Positions 1 to 11,483 of a stretch of DNA of 64,000 nt are shown here, one piece after another. Location of the stretch: positions 999,503 to 1,063,502 of the forward strand of contig NC_085080.1 of assembly GCF_963662255.1 (NCBI RefSeq), written 5' to 3'. Origin of the DNA: Cinclus cinclus (lineage: Eukaryota; Chordata; Aves; Passeriformes; Cinclidae). The stretch's first letter is position 1. The number at the start of each line of letters is the position of its first letter. A program made the translations under genes and the position numbers. The notes under the pieces were generated by a model. That model did not search any database and was not told the origin of the DNA. It saw nothing but the letters and a program-made list of their open reading frames with translations.

Positions 1-62
1 NNNNNNNNNNNNNNNNNNNNNNNNNNNNNNNNNNNNNNNNNNNNNNNNNNNNNNNNNNNNNN
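1..62. other. Assembly gap
   Basis: A run of N. The rest of the leftmost gene (EHMT2) should continue beyond it to the left. Confidence 0.99.
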
Positions 63-1330
63 GGGGTTTCTCACCCCAGTTTTTGGGGGTTTCTGACCCC
101 AGTTTTTGGAGGTTTCTAACCCCAGTTTTTGGAGGTTTCTGACCCCAGTTTTTGGAGGTTTCTAACCCCAGTTTTTGGGGGTTTCTGACCCCAGTTTTTG
201 GAGGTTTCTAACCCCAGTTTTTGGAGGTTTCTAACCCCAGTTTTTGGAGGTTTCTGACCCCAGTTTTTGGAGGTTTCTAACCCCAGTTTTTGGGGTTTCT
301 CACCCCAGTTTTTGGAGGTTTCTAACCCCAGTTTTTGGGGTTTCTAACCCCAGTTTTTGGGGTTTCTCACCCCAGTTTTTGGGGTTTCTGACCCCAGTTT
401 TTGGAGGTTTCTAACCCCAGTTTTTGGAGGTTTCTGACCCCAGTTTTTTGGGGTTTCTAACCCCAGTTTTTGGGGTTTCTCACCCCAGTTTTTGGGGTTT
501 CTGACCCCAGTTTTTGGAGGTTTCTAACCCCAGTTTTTGGAGGTTTCTGACCCCAGTTTTTGGAGGTTTCTAACCCCAGTTTTTGGGGTTTCTCACCCCA
601 GTTTTTGGAGGTTTCTAACCCCAGTTTTTGGGGTTTCTAACCCCAGTTTTTGGGGATTCTCACCCCAGTTTTTGGAGGTTTCTGACCCCAGTTTTTGGGG
701 TTTCTGACCCCAGTTTTTGGAGGTTTCTAACCCCAGTTTTTGGGGTTTCTGTCCCCAGTTTTTGGAGGTTTCTGACCCCAGTTTTTGGGGTTTCTAACCC
801 CAGTTTTTGGGGTTTCTAACCCCAGTTTTTGGAGGTTTCTAACCCCAGTTTTTGGGGTTTCTGACCCCAGTTTTTGGGGTTTCTAACCCCAGTTTTTGGA
901 GGTTCCGACCCCAGTTTTTGGAGGTTTCTGACCCCAGTTTTTGGGGTTTCTAACCCCAGTTTTTGGAGGTTCCGACCCCAGTTTTTGGGGTTTCTAACCC
1001 CAGTTTTTGGGGGTTTCTAACCCCAGTTTTTGGAGGTTTCTAACCCCAGTTTTTGGGGTTTCTAACCCCAGTTTTTTGGGGGTTTCTCACCCCAGTTTTT
1101 GGGGTTTCTAACCCCAGTTTTTGAGGTTTCTAACCCCAGTTTTTGAGGTTTCTAACCCCAGTTTTTGGGGGTTTCTAACCCCAGTTTTTGGGGGTTTCTA
1201 ACCCCAGTATTTGGGGTTTCTAACCCCAGTTTTTGGAGGTTCCGACCCCAGTTTTTGGAGGTTTCTGACCCCAGTTTTTGGGGTTTCTAACCCCAGTTTT
1301 TGGGGGTTTCTGACCCCAGTTTTTGGGGGA
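63..1330. repeat. 22-bp minisatellite in an EHMT2 intron
   Basis: About 55 tandem copies of a 21-23 bp unit reading GGTTTCTAACCCCAGTTTTTGG, with TAACC/TGACC/TCACC variants. It starts 36 bp inside the intron after the exon at 1366-1471. Open reading frames across it only reflect the repeat. No gene content is seen. Confidence 0.95.
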
Positions 1331-1365
1331 TCCTGTCCCCAAATTTCGGGGTGCCCTGCCCTCAC

Positions 1366-4300
1366 CTCTGTCCTTGGCCCGGGGCTCCTTCCTCTTCCTC
1401 TTCCGGGCAGGTTTGAGCCATGGACTTTCCTTCCAGCGGCGCCGGGCGCGGCGTCGGGAGCTGGATGCGCTCTGGGGGGCGGGGGGAGGGTCAGGGACCA
1501 CCAAAATAACCCCAAAATGATCCTGAATACACCTGGACGCCCCCAAATACCCCTAAAACCGCTCCAAATACCCCCAAAGTGATCCTAAAATAAACCAAAA
1601 TGGACCCAAAATGATCCTAAATAACCCAAAATAACCCCCAAAATGATCCCAAATAACCCAAAATAACCCCCAAAATGATCCTAAATAACCCAAAATAACC
1701 CCCAAAATGATCCCAAATAACCCAAATAACCCCCAAAATGATCCTAAATAACCCAAAATAACCCCCAAAATGATCCTAAATAACCCAAAATAACCCCCAA
1801 AATGATCCCAAATAACCCAAAATAACCCCCAAAATGATTCTAAAAAACCCAAAATAGACACAAAATGGACACAAAATGATCCTAAATCACCCAAAATACC
1901 CCTAAAATGATCCTAAAAAATGATCCTGACACCCCAAAACTCCCCCAAATCCCCCCCAAATGCCCCCGACCCCCTCCCCAGCTCCCCCTCACCCGATCCG
2001 AGGCGTTCCCGGACTCTTCGTCCTCCTCCTCCTCCTCTTCCTCCTCTTCCTCCTCCTCCTCGTCCTCCTCCTCTTCCTCCTCCTCCTCCTCCTCCTCCTC
2101 GCTCAGGGCCTCTCCCGGCCCCTCCCCCTCCGACTGACACAGGGCTCAAATGGGGGGAGGGGCTGGGGCTGCTCCCCTTCCCCAAATTCCTCCCAGCGCG
2201 CCCAGTTCATTCCCAGTGCTCCCAGTTCATTCCCAGTGCTCCCAGTTCATTCCCAGGGCTCCCAGTCCCTCCCAGTCCCTCCAAGTCCATCCCAGTCCAT
2301 CCCAGTCCCTCCCAGTCCCTCCCAGTCCATCCCAGTCCCTCCAAGTCCCTCCCAGTCCATCCCAGTCCATCCCAGTCCCTCCCAGTCCCTCCCAGTCCCA
2401 CCTTGCTGTCCGAGTCCCCGTGTCCATCCACACTGAACCCTCCCCGTCCCTCCCAGTCCCTCCCAGTCCATCCCAGTCCATCCCAGTCCCATCCCAGTCC
2501 CATCCCAGTCCCTCCCAGTCCATCCCAGTCCCATCCCAGTCCATCCCAGTCCCTCCCAGTCCATCCCAGTCCCATCCCAGTCCATCCCAGTCCCATCCCA
2601 GTCCCTCCCAGTCCATCCCAGTCCCATCCCAGTCCATCCCAGTCCCTCCCAGTCCATCCCAGTCCCATCCCAGTCCCATCCCAGTCCCTCCCAGTCCATC
2701 CCAGTCCCTCCCAGTCCCATCCCAGTCCCTCCCAGTCCATCCCAGTCCCATCCCAGTCCATCCCAGTCCATCCCAGTCCCTCCCAGTCCATCCCAGTCCC
2801 ATCCCAGTCCCATCCCAGTCCCATCCCAGTCCCATCCCAGTCCCTCCCAGTCCCATCCCAGTCCCTCCCAGTCCATCCCAGTCCCATCCCAGTCCATCCC
2901 AGTCCATCCCAGTCCCATCCCAGTCCATCCCAGTCCCTCCCAGTCCCATCCCAGTCCCATCCCAGTCCCTCCCAGTCCCTCCCAGTCCCATCCCAGTCCC
3001 ATCCCAGTCCATCCCAGTCCATCCCAGTCCCATCCCAGTCCATCCCAGTCCCATCCCAGTCCATCCCAGTCCCTCCCAGTCCCATCCCAGTCCCATCCCA
3101 GTCCCTCCCAGTCCCTCCCAGTCCCATCCCAGTCCCATCCCAGTCCCATCCCAGTCCCTCCCAGTCCCATCCCAGTCCCTCCCAGTCCATCCCAGTCCCA
3201 TCCCAGTCCATCCCAGTCCATCCCAGTCCCATCCCAGTCCATCCCAGTCCCTCCCAGTCCCATCCCAGTCCCATCCCAGTCCCTCCCAGTCCCTCCCAGT
3301 CCCATCCCAGTCCCTCCCAGTCCCTCCCAGTCCCATCCCAGTCCCATCCCAGTCCATCCCAGTCCCATCCCAGTCCCTCCCAGTCCATCCCAGTCCATCC
3401 CAGTCCCTCCCAGTCCCACCTTGCTGTCCGAGTCCCCGTGTCCATCCACACTGAACCCTCCCCGTCCCTCCCAGTCCCTCCCAGTCCATCCCAGTCCCTC
3501 CCAGTCCATCCCAGTCCCTCCCAGTCCCATCCCAGTCCCTCCCAGTCCCATCCCAGTCCATCCCAGTCCCTCCCAGTCCCATCCCAGTCCCTCCCAGTCC
3601 ATCCCAGTCCCATCCCAGTCCATCCCAGTCCCATCCCAGTCCCTCCCAGTCTCATCCCAGTCCCTCCCAGTCCATCCCAGTCCCTCCCAGTCCCATCCCA
3701 GTCCCTCCCAGTCCATCCCAGTCCCATCCCAGTCCATCCCAGTCCCATCCCAGTCCCTCCCAGTCTCATCCCAGTCCATCCCAGTCCCATCCCAGTCCCT
3801 CCCAGTCCATCCCAGTCCCATCCCAGTCCATCCCAGTCCCTCCCAGTCCATCCCAGTCCCTCCCAGTCCCTCCCAGTCCCACCTTGCTGTCCGAGTCCCC
3901 GTGTCCATCCACACTGAACCCATCGTAGAACAGGGAGAATCCCCCTCCCCCTTCCGAGTCCCAGTCCCGGGGGGGGGCGGCCATTTCCTCCGTCACCGTG
4001 ATCTGGGGGGGATTTGGGGACATTTTGGGGGGTCCTGGAGGATTTTGGGGGGTCCTGGAGGGGGTTTTGGGGGTATTTTGGAAGATTTTTGGGGGGTCCT
4101 GGGAGGATTTTGGGGGATCCTGGGAGGATTTGGGGGGATCCTGGGAGGATTTGGGGGGAATTTGGGGGATTCTGGGGGGGAGGGGGGGTCCTGGAGGGGG
4201 TTTGGGGATATTTTGGGGGGTCCTGGGGGAATTTGGGGGGGGTCTTGGGGAGATTTTGGGGGGTTCTGGGATGTTTTTGGGGGGTCCTGGAGGGGGTTTG

Positions 4301-7300
4301 GGGATATTTTGGGGGGTCCTGGGGGAATTTGGGGGGGGTCTTGGGGAGATTTTGGGGGGTTCTGGGATGTTTTTGGGGCACTTTCAAGGTGCTTTTGAGT
4401 ATTTTTGAGGTATTTTTAGGGGTTTTTTTTTATTACATTCGAGGTGTTTTGGGGTATTTTGGGTTATTTTTAGGTTATTTTTGGGATGTTGTGGGATGTT
4501 TTGGGATAGTTTTTGGGTGGTTTGGGGGTATTTTGGGCGTTTTGGGGGTATTTTGGGTTATTTTTTGGGTGTTTTGGGGGTATTTTGGGTTATTTTTTGG
4601 GTGCTTCTGAGATACTTTGGGTCATTTTCAGGTGTCTTCAGGGTTATTTTTGGGTTGGTTTTGGGTATTTTGGGGTATTTTGGGTTATTTTTTGGGATAT
4701 TTTGGGTATTTTGGGGTATTTTGGGTTATTTATGGGGTGGTTTGGGGTATTTTGGGGTATTTTGGGTTATTTTTGGGATATTTTGGGTATTTTGGGGTAT
4801 TTTGGGTTATTTTTTGGTGGTTTTGGGTTATATTTTGGGTTATTTTTGGGGTAGTTTTTGGTGGTTTTGGGTGTTTTGGGGTATTTTGGGTTATTTTTGG
4901 GGTATTTTGGGGTACTTTGGGTTATTTTTTGGTGGTTTTGGGTTATTTTGGGGTACTTTGGGTTATTTTTTGGGATATTTTGGGTATTTTGGGGTATTTT
5001 GGGTTATTTTTGGGGTAGTTTTGGGGTATTTTGGGGTACTTTGGGTTATTTTTTGGTGGTTTTGGGTTATTTTGGGGTACTTTGGGTTATTTTTTGGGAT
5101 ATTTTGGGTATTTTGGGGTATTTTGGGTTATTTTTGGGGTAGTTTTGGGGTATTTTGGGGTACTTTGGGTTATTTTTTGGTGGTTTTGGGTTATATTTTG
5201 GGTACTTTTGGGTCATTTTTGGGGTAGTTTTGGGGTATTTTGGGGTACTTTGGGTTATTTTTTGGTGGGTTTGGGTTATTTTGGGGTACTTTGGGTTATT
5301 TTTTGGTGGTTTTGGGTTATATTTTGGGGTACTTTGGGTTATTTTTGGGGTAGTTTTGGGGTATTTTGGGGTACTTTGGGTTATTTTTTGGTGGTTTTGG
5401 GTTATATTTTGGGTACTTTTGGGTTATTTTTGGGGTAGTTTTGGGTTATTTTGGGTTATTTTGGGTTATTTTTTGGTGGTTTTGGGTTATATTTTGGGGT
5501 ACTTTGGGTTATTTTTGGGGTAGTTTTGGGTTATTTTGGGGTACTTTGGGTTATTTTTGGGGTAGTTTTGGGGTATTTTGGGGTACTTTGGGTTATTTTT
5601 TGGTGGGTTTGGGTTATATTTTGGGTACTTTTGGGTTATTTTTGGGGTAGTTTTGGGGTATTTTGGGGTACTTTGGGTTATTTTTTGGTGGTTTTGGGTA
5701 TTTTGGGGTATTTTGGGTTATTTTTGGGGTAGTTTTGGGTTATTTTGGGGTACTTTGGGTTATTTTTTGGTGGGTTTGGGTTATATTTTGGGTACTTTTG
5801 GGGTACCTCGGTGCTGGCGCGGGGGCTGCCTCTCTGCAGTCTCTTGTGGAGCCCCTCGGACCCAAAATCCAACTTGGGGCGTTTGGGGGGGTCTGGGGGA
5901 GGGGACAGGGAGACCCCAGACCCAAAATTGAACCCCTCAGACCCAAAATTGAACCCCACAATCCCACTCGGGACCCCCCAAAACCTCCCCAAATCCCTCC
6001 AGAACCCTCCAAAAAACCCTCCAAACTCCCCCCCAGGACCCCCCAAACCCCCCCAAATCCCCTCCAGAACCCTCCAAATCCTCCCCAGGACCCCACAAAT
6101 CCCCCCCAGGACCCCCCAAATACCCCCCAGGATCCATCCAAACCCCCCCAGGACCCCCCGGTCCCATTCAGGATCCCCCAAATCCTCCCCAGGACCCCCC
6201 AGGACCCCTCAGTTCCATTCAGGATCCCCCACAATCCCCCCCCCAAGACCCCCCCAAATGCCCCCCAGGACCCCACAAATCCTCCCCAGGACCCCCCAAA
6301 TCCTCCCCAGGACCCCCCGGTCCCATTCAGGACCCCCCAAATCCTCCCCAGGACCCCACAAGTCTTCCCCAGGACCCCCGAAATACCCCCCAGGACCCCT
6401 CCAAACTCCCCCAGGACCCCACAAATCTTCCCCAGGACCCCACAAATCCTCCCCAGCACCCCCCGGTCCCATTCAGGATCCCCCAAATCCCCTCCAGGAC
6501 CCCCCAAATCCCCCCCAGGACCCCTCCAAACCCCTCCAGGACCCCCCAAATCCCCCCCAGGACCCCTCCAAACTCCCCCAGGACCCCCCAAATCCTCCCC
6601 AGGACCCCCCAAATACCCCCCAGGACCCCTCCAAACTCCCCCAGGACCCCCCAAATCCTCCCCAGGACCCCCCGGTCCCATTCAGGACCCCCCCAAATCC
6701 TCCCCAGCACCCCCCCGGTCCCATTCAGGACCCCCCAAATCCTCCCCAGGACCCCCCAATCCCCCCCCAAATCCCCCCCTGCCCCATACCGTGCTGCCCC
6801 ATCCCGCAGAGCTCCTCGGACACCCTGAAGTGCAGCATCTCCGACATCCGCGGCTTTTCGGGGACCTGGGGGGGGGGGAGGGGGGGTCAGGGACGCACCC
6901 TTGGCGTCCCCCCAAATTCCATCGGGACCCCCCCGAGTTCCAGAGGGAGGGCCTCACCCTATAAACCCCTCTCCCCCCCCCCCCCCCCAACCCCAAAAAA
7001 AAAAGACAACTCAAAAAAGCCCCCCCCCCCCCCCCCCCCCAAAATAAACTCACCTGTCCGTTACTGGGCTTGGCCATGGTTTTGCGAGCTCGATGGATTT
7101 TGGGGGGTTCGGGGGGATTTTGGGGGGGTTCGGGTGGGTTTTGGGGGGGTTCAGGTGGTGGGGGGCGACCCCCGGGACCCCCTCCCCCAGCAGGGAGGGT
7201 GAGGAGACGCAAAGCCAAGCTCTGTCCTGGGGGGGTTTTGCCTCCCCCCGCCCCCGTCAGGGACATTTTGGCACGGCTTGGGGGGGGGAGGGGAGCGGGA

Positions 7301-9560
7301 TTTGGGGTGGGGGGATGGGGGAGACCCCCACCACCACCCCCACCCCCACCCAGAATTCCAGCTCGGCCTGGGGAAGCTGGAAGGGTTTTGGTGGCGTGGC
7401 CTGGAAAATTGAGGGGAGGGGAGGGAGGAAAAATGTGTGAGACCCCTCCCCAAAAAAAAAAAAAAAAAAAAAAAAACCCACAACAAAAAAAAAACCTAAA
7501 AAAAAAATATCTCGGAGTTTTTTCCCAAAATCAACGAAAATTTAAAATTGAAGCCCCCCCACCCCCCTTCAATAACCCCCAAAAATTCCCAGAGCCCCCC
7601 GAATTAGGGAGACCCCCCCCCCCCCAAGGTCCCCCAAAAATTTCCTCAACCCTCCCCAAATGCTCCCAAACCACCCCAAAATGCTCCCAAAATGCCCCAG
7701 ACCCCCCCAAAATATCCCAAACTCCCCCAGATCCCCCCAAATCACCCCAGACCCTCCCAAAAACCCCCAAGGCTCCCCCCAGAATGCCCCCAAACCCTCC
7801 CAGATCTCCCCAAAATATCCCAAAATCCCCCCAGACCCCAAAAAATCCTCCCCAAAATATCCCCAAACCCTCCCAAATCCCCCCCAAAATTCTCCTCAAA
7901 CCACCCCAGACACCACCCCCCAAATTCCTCCCAAATCTCCCCAAAATAGACCAAACCCCTCCAGATCCCCCACAAAATGCACTCAAAACCCCCCAGATCT
8001 CCCCAAAATATCCCAAAATGCCCCTGGACCCTGCAAAATCCTCACAAACCCTTCCAGTCCCCTCCCCAAATCCCCCTCAGAGCCCCCCAAAACCTTCCCA
8101 CAATCCCACAGAGCCCACAAAATCCCCCCAAATCTCCCCCAAACCCCCCCTCAGAGCCCCCCAGAATCCCCCCAAATCCCCCCCATCCCCCCTCACCTGG
8201 CAGCCCCTTGGCTCCGCTGCCCCCAGGGGGGGTCCCCTGCGCCCCCTCCCCATCCAGAGCCCCCCCCTGCTCCTCCTCATCCGGGGGAGCCCCCCCGGCC
8301 GTGGGGGGGGCACAGGGGGAGGGGCTGTCCGGGGGGATACCTGGGGGGAGGGGAGGAGGAAAAGGGGGAGGTCAGGGAGGGCTTGGGGGAGGGGTTTGGG
8401 TGGTCCTAAGGGGGATCTGGAGAGATTTTGGGGGGATCGGGGGTCTTTGGGGGGGGGGTATTGAGGAGGATCTGGGGGTCCTGGGGAGATTTTGGAGGGG
8501 TCTGATGGGGGTCTGGGGGGTCCTGGGGTGGGTCAGAGAGGGCTTGGGGGGGTCTGGGGGTCCTGGGGGGGGGGGGGTTTCTCAGGCATTTGGGGAGTCT
8601 GGGGGTCCAAGGAGAGGGGGTTGGGAACATCCAAGGGGAATCCTGAGGGGATCCTGAGGAGGGGATCAGAGGAATCCTGAGGGGATCCTGAGGGGGGGTC
8701 AGGGGATCCTGAGGGGATCCTGAGGGAAACCTGAGGGGATCCTGAGGGGATCCTGAGGGGGATCCTGAGGGGATCCTGAGGGGATCCTGAGGGGATCCTG
8801 AGGGAAACCTGAGGGGATCCTGAGGGGGATCCTGAGGGGATCCTGAGGGGATCCTGAGGGGATCCTGAGGGGGATCCTGAGGGGGATCCTGAGGGGGGGT
8901 CAGGGGATCCTGAGGGGATCCTGAGGGGGATCCTGAGGGGGGGTCAGGGGATCCTGAGGGGATCCTGAGGGGGATCCTGAGGGGGGGTCTCGGTGCTATC
9001 AGGGTGATCCTGAGGGGGGTATCAGAGGAATCCTGAGGGGATCCTGAGGGGGGGTCAGGGGATCCTGAGGGGATCATGAGGGAATCCTGAGGGGGGGGTG
9101 GGGTCAGGGGATCCTGAGGGAATCCTGAGGGGGATCCTGACGGGGGGGTCAGGGGATCCTGAGGGGGGGATCCTGAGGGGGGGATCAGAGGAATCCTGAG
9201 GGGATCCTGAGGGGATCCTGAGGGGGGGTCTCGGTGGTATCAGGGTGATCCTGAGGGGGGAATGGGATCCAAGATGTGGGGCTGGGGCGATCACTCACCG
9301 GCCTCTCCCGCCTCCTCCACCACGAGGGTCCCAACAGGGGGGTCCTGAGGGGAGGGGGAAAAAATGAGGAGGAGGAGGAGGGGCAGAACGCGACGTGAGG
9401 AGAAAACCCCTCCCGCCAGCACCCCCCGCCCTTCCCCCCCGCCCCACAACCACCCCAAGACCCCTCAAAATCCTCCAAAAGTCCCCAAATCCCCTCAAAC
9501 CCCTGCCCCCCGCCCGTTCTCATCCTCCCCTCAGACCTCGCCGCCTCCCGCCGCCTCCAT
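1366..9560 (-). CDS. EHMT2: EHMT2 (G9a) H3K9 methyltransferase, N-terminal half (partial gene)
   Basis: EHMT2 mono- and dimethylates histone H3 lysine 9 in the nucleus, as a dimer with EHMT1. Ten N-terminal exons are visible on the minus strand: 9560-9537 (ATG, MEAAGGGE), 9344-9299, 8340-8197, 7400-7350 (HATKTLPASPGRAG), 7276-7054 (KMSLTGAG...HRARKTM), 6865-6790 (PEKPRMSEMLHFRVSEE), 5829-5807 (GSPRASTE; start uncertain), 4002-3883 (ITVTEE...DSDSK), 2133-1993 (Glu-rich tract ending DEESGNASDR) and 1471-1366 (KESPWLKPARKRKRKEP, basic NLS-like). Together they give about 318 aa. The order matches the human N-terminus, including the ARKT automethylation mimic of H3K9. The cysteine-rich, ankyrin and SET parts lie off the left edge. 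Phases agree except between 7350 and 7276, which is off by one base; a homopolymer indel or missed exon edge is likely. Confidence 0.93.
1496..1900. repeat. AAAATGATCCTAAATAACCC tandem repeat
   Basis: An intronic array of roughly 33-bp units of the form AAATGATCC(T/C)AAATAACC plus CAAAATAACCCCC, between EHMT2 exons 1366-1471 and 1993-2133. No coding signal. Confidence 0.9.
2400..2440 (-). other. Captured copy of EHMT2 exon 3' end and splice donor
   Basis: Reads on the minus strand as the final codons SVDGHGDSDSK followed by GTGGGA, as at the true exon end 3883-3923. The upstream part of the exon is absent, so it is an exon fragment and not a full exon. Confidence 0.9.
3418..3458 (-). other. 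Second captured copy of EHMT2 exon 3' end and splice donor
   Basis: Same 41-bp content as the copy at 2400-2440, 1018 bp away, and 463 bp from the genuine exon end at 3883. Both copies share the flank CTCCCCGTCCC instead of the true exon sequence, so they probably come from one capture event that was then duplicated. Confidence 0.9.
4005..5800. repeat. G/T-rich intronic minisatellites
   Basis: 4005-4400 holds units such as GGGGGGTCCTGGGGGAATTTG, including an exact direct repeat near 4190-4290 and 4282-4376. 4440-5800 holds TTTTGGGGTATTTTGGGTTATTTTT-type units with 42-126 bp higher-order periodicity. It lies in one EHMT2 intron. Long aromatic Phe/Gly/Trp reading frames here are repeat artefacts. 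Confidence 0.93.
5895..6780. repeat. CCCCCCAAATCCTCCCCAGGA repeat
   Basis: An array of about 21-bp units, often in 60-65 bp blocks that also carry CGGTCCCATTCAGG, in the EHMT2 intron between exons 6790-6865 and 5807-5829. Strongly C-rich on the plus strand. No gene content. Confidence 0.9.
7437..8190. other. C/A-rich intronic sequence, no gene seen
   Basis: Poly-A tracts at 7449-7476 are followed by irregular CCCCCCAAA(A/T) blocks. It lies between EHMT2 exons 7350-7400 and 8197-8340. I see nothing functional. Confidence 0.7.
8630..9260. repeat. GGATCCTGAGG minisatellite
   Basis: About 45 units of GGATCCTGAGGG(GG), many creating a BamHI site, with variants GGAAACCTGAG and GGGGTCAG. It is intronic, between EHMT2 exons 8197-8340 and 9299-9344. 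Confidence 0.95.
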
Positions 9561-9584
9561 CGCCGCCGAGCGCGCCGCGCGCGG

Positions 9585-9592
9585 TGACGTCA
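9585..9592. promoter_or_regulatory. CRE palindrome in the EHMT2 promoter
   Basis: A perfect TGACGTCA 25 bp upstream of the EHMT2 ATG (9560-9558), in a CpG-rich stretch. Known consensus of CREB/ATF factors; use in this gene is inferred. Confidence 0.7.
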
Positions 9593-9612
9593 TCACGCAG
9601 CGCGCACACTGA

Positions 9613-9726
9613 GAGGCGTGGCTTTAATTCCTTTTATAGGCAAAGCCACGCCCATGTCGCTTTGTCTATCCGTGTTGACCCCGCCCATCACGTAAACCAC
9701 GCCCCTCATCAATAAGCCACGCCCAT
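9613..9726. promoter_or_regulatory. Cluster of CACCC/KLF-type boxes upstream of EHMT2
   Basis: Three CCACGCCC boxes (9646, 9697, 9717) and one GGCGTGG (9614) lie within 115 bp, plus a CCCGCCC at 9670. This is a plausible SP/KLF-driven TATA-less promoter, 55-170 bp upstream of the start codon. Confidence 0.5.
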
Positions 9727-9868
9727 CAATATTTTATGGGGGGGGAGGGGCTCCTCGTGGTTTAAGACCCCCGCCCCAAAACGCGAATTTTGGCTTTGGA
9801 AATAAATAAATAAATAAATAAACAAACAAATGGCCCAAACCAATTTTTAACTTTTTTTTTTTCAAAAT

Positions 9869-9878
9869 TTTATTTATT
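9869..9878 (-). terminator. Polyadenylation signals for ZBTB12
   Basis: Two overlapping AATAAA hexamers on the minus strand (AATAAATAAA). They would end a 1.6-kb ZBTB12 3' UTR about 300 bp before the EHMT2 start codon. Confidence 0.6.
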
Positions 9879-9879
9879 A

Positions 9880-11483
9880 CAAAAAAATTAAAAAAAAAAA
9901 TTAAAGCAAACAAACAAAAAAATTTGAGGTGGGGGAGGGGTCGCCCCTCCCACCTCCTAAAAAAATGTTTTTAGGTGCCCCCACCCCAAAAAATTCCCCC
10001 CAAAAACGGGATCCCCTCTTCTTCCTCTCTACCCTCTACTCACCCCTCCCCTTCCCCCAAAAAATTTTGGGGTGGCTCCTCCCCCACCCCTCCCCCAAAA
10101 ACCTTTGCCCCACCCCTCCCCCACACTCTACAGAGACCCCCGCCCCTCAATCCCCTCCCCCCACCATCACTACAACCTAAGGGGTCCCCAAAAACTCCCC
10201 CTAAAATAAAAACAAAACAAAAAAAAAACTACAGCGGGGGTAGGGGCAAAAACGCCCCCCCCAAAATTTTTTGGGGGGTTCCATCCTGCTCCTGTGGGGC
10301 AGGGACAAATTTTGGGGACCCCTCCCTTTAATCTGGGGTCCCCCTACCCTTCACCAGAGTATTTAAATTTACACTCCGATATTAAATTGGGATTTTTTTA
10401 GGTTGTTTTTGCTTCCCCCCCCCCCCCCCCCCCAATCCCTGGAATTCCAAAATTTGGATCATTTTGGGAAAAAAATTTTCCCAGCTGGATTTTAAATGAG
10501 AATCCCGCCAAAATTTGTCACCTAGGTGTGTCAGGACCCCAAAATTTGCCACCAGGGACACCCAGGACCCCAAACTTTTCATCCAGGTGTCCCAGGACCC
10601 CAAAATTTGTCCCCCAGGTGTTTTGGGGGAGGGGTTCCCACCTCCTTTGAGGGGTCCTCAGGTGTCCCAAAATCGCTCCCCGTCATTTCGGGGTCGTTCC
10701 CCTCCATATCGGGCACCCCCACTTTGTTCCAGGAAAGATTTGGGGCGTCCAGGGGTTGTCCCTCATCGATTTTGGGGTCGTTCCCAACCATTCTGGGGTC
10801 CTTTCCCCTCACTTTGGGGTCACTCCCCTCCATTTTGGGGTCCTTCTCCCCACTTTGGGCTCGTTGCCATCATCCTGGGGGTCACCCCCTCGGCGTCCAG
10901 CAGGGGTTCAGGTGTCCAGGGGTCATTCCTGACCATTTTGGGGTCATTTTGTGTCACTTTGGGGTGTCCCACCACCATCCTGGGGCTCGCCCCCCTCAAT
11001 GTCCAGCAGGTCCAAGGGGTCACTCCAAGGGGTCACTCCAAGGGGTCACTCCCCTTCATTTTGAGGTCACTTTGTGGTCGCTCCTCTCCACTTTGGGGTC
11101 ACTTTGTGTCACTCTGGGGTCACTTTGAGGTGTTCCCCCACCACCTTGACCTCACCCCCCCAGTGTCCAGCAGGTCCAAGGGGTCACTCCAAGGGGTCAC
11201 TCCAAGGGGGTCACTCCAAGGGGGTCACTCCAAGGGGGTCACTCCAAGGGGGTCACTCCCCTCCGTTCCGGGGTCGTTCCAGATCACTTCGGGGTCACTT
11301 CGGGGTCACTCTGAGGCGTCCCCCCACCACCTTGACCTCACCCCCTCAATGTCCACCACCCTTTCCCTCCCCTCCCCTCCCTCCACCAACCACCCAGCTC
11401 CACCCGGGAGAGGACCCAGCTCCGTGAGGTTTCGAGAGGACGAATCCCCTCCGAGGCCGACGCCGGGTCCTCCCCCGCGGGGG
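9880..11483 (-). other. ZBTB12 3' untranslated region with short repeats
   Basis: Non-coding sequence after the ZBTB12 stop. It holds CCAAGGGGTCACT repeats (11010-11260) and TTTGGGGTCACTT-type units (10780-11130), a 15-bp poly-C run near 10420, and poly-A/T tracts toward the 3' end. The long plus-strand frame through 10.5-13.4 kb is a shadow. Confidence 0.65.

Larger units (their letters stand above)
2215..3880. repeat. TCCCAGTCCA/TCCCAGTCCC minisatellite carrying captured exon ends
   Basis: About 1.65 kb of 10- and 11-bp units (TCCCAGTCCA, TCCCAGTCCC, with or without an extra AT). It fills the intron between EHMT2 exons 3883-4002 and 1993-2133. Two 41-bp pieces identical to the 3' end of the upstream exon plus its splice donor are embedded at 2400-2440 and 3418-3458. 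Confidence 0.95.

Noticed and set aside
63..1330. Possible telomeric repeat because of the TAACCC words
   Set aside because: The unit is GGTTTCTAACCCCAGTTTTTGG, not TTAGGG, and it lies inside an EHMT2 intron next to a real exon.
1920..4400. Long open frames rich in Pro/Ser/Val (plus) or Gly/Trp/Asp/Thr (minus), up to 726 codons
   Set aside because: They lie in TCCCAGTCC minisatellite whose units are open in several frames on both strands. The real coding content is only the short EHMT2 exons.
4440..5800. Tandem frames rich in Phe, Gly and Trp resembling membrane proteins
   Set aside because: Pure product of the TTTTGGGGTATTTTGGG repeat; they run antisense to EHMT2 in an intron.
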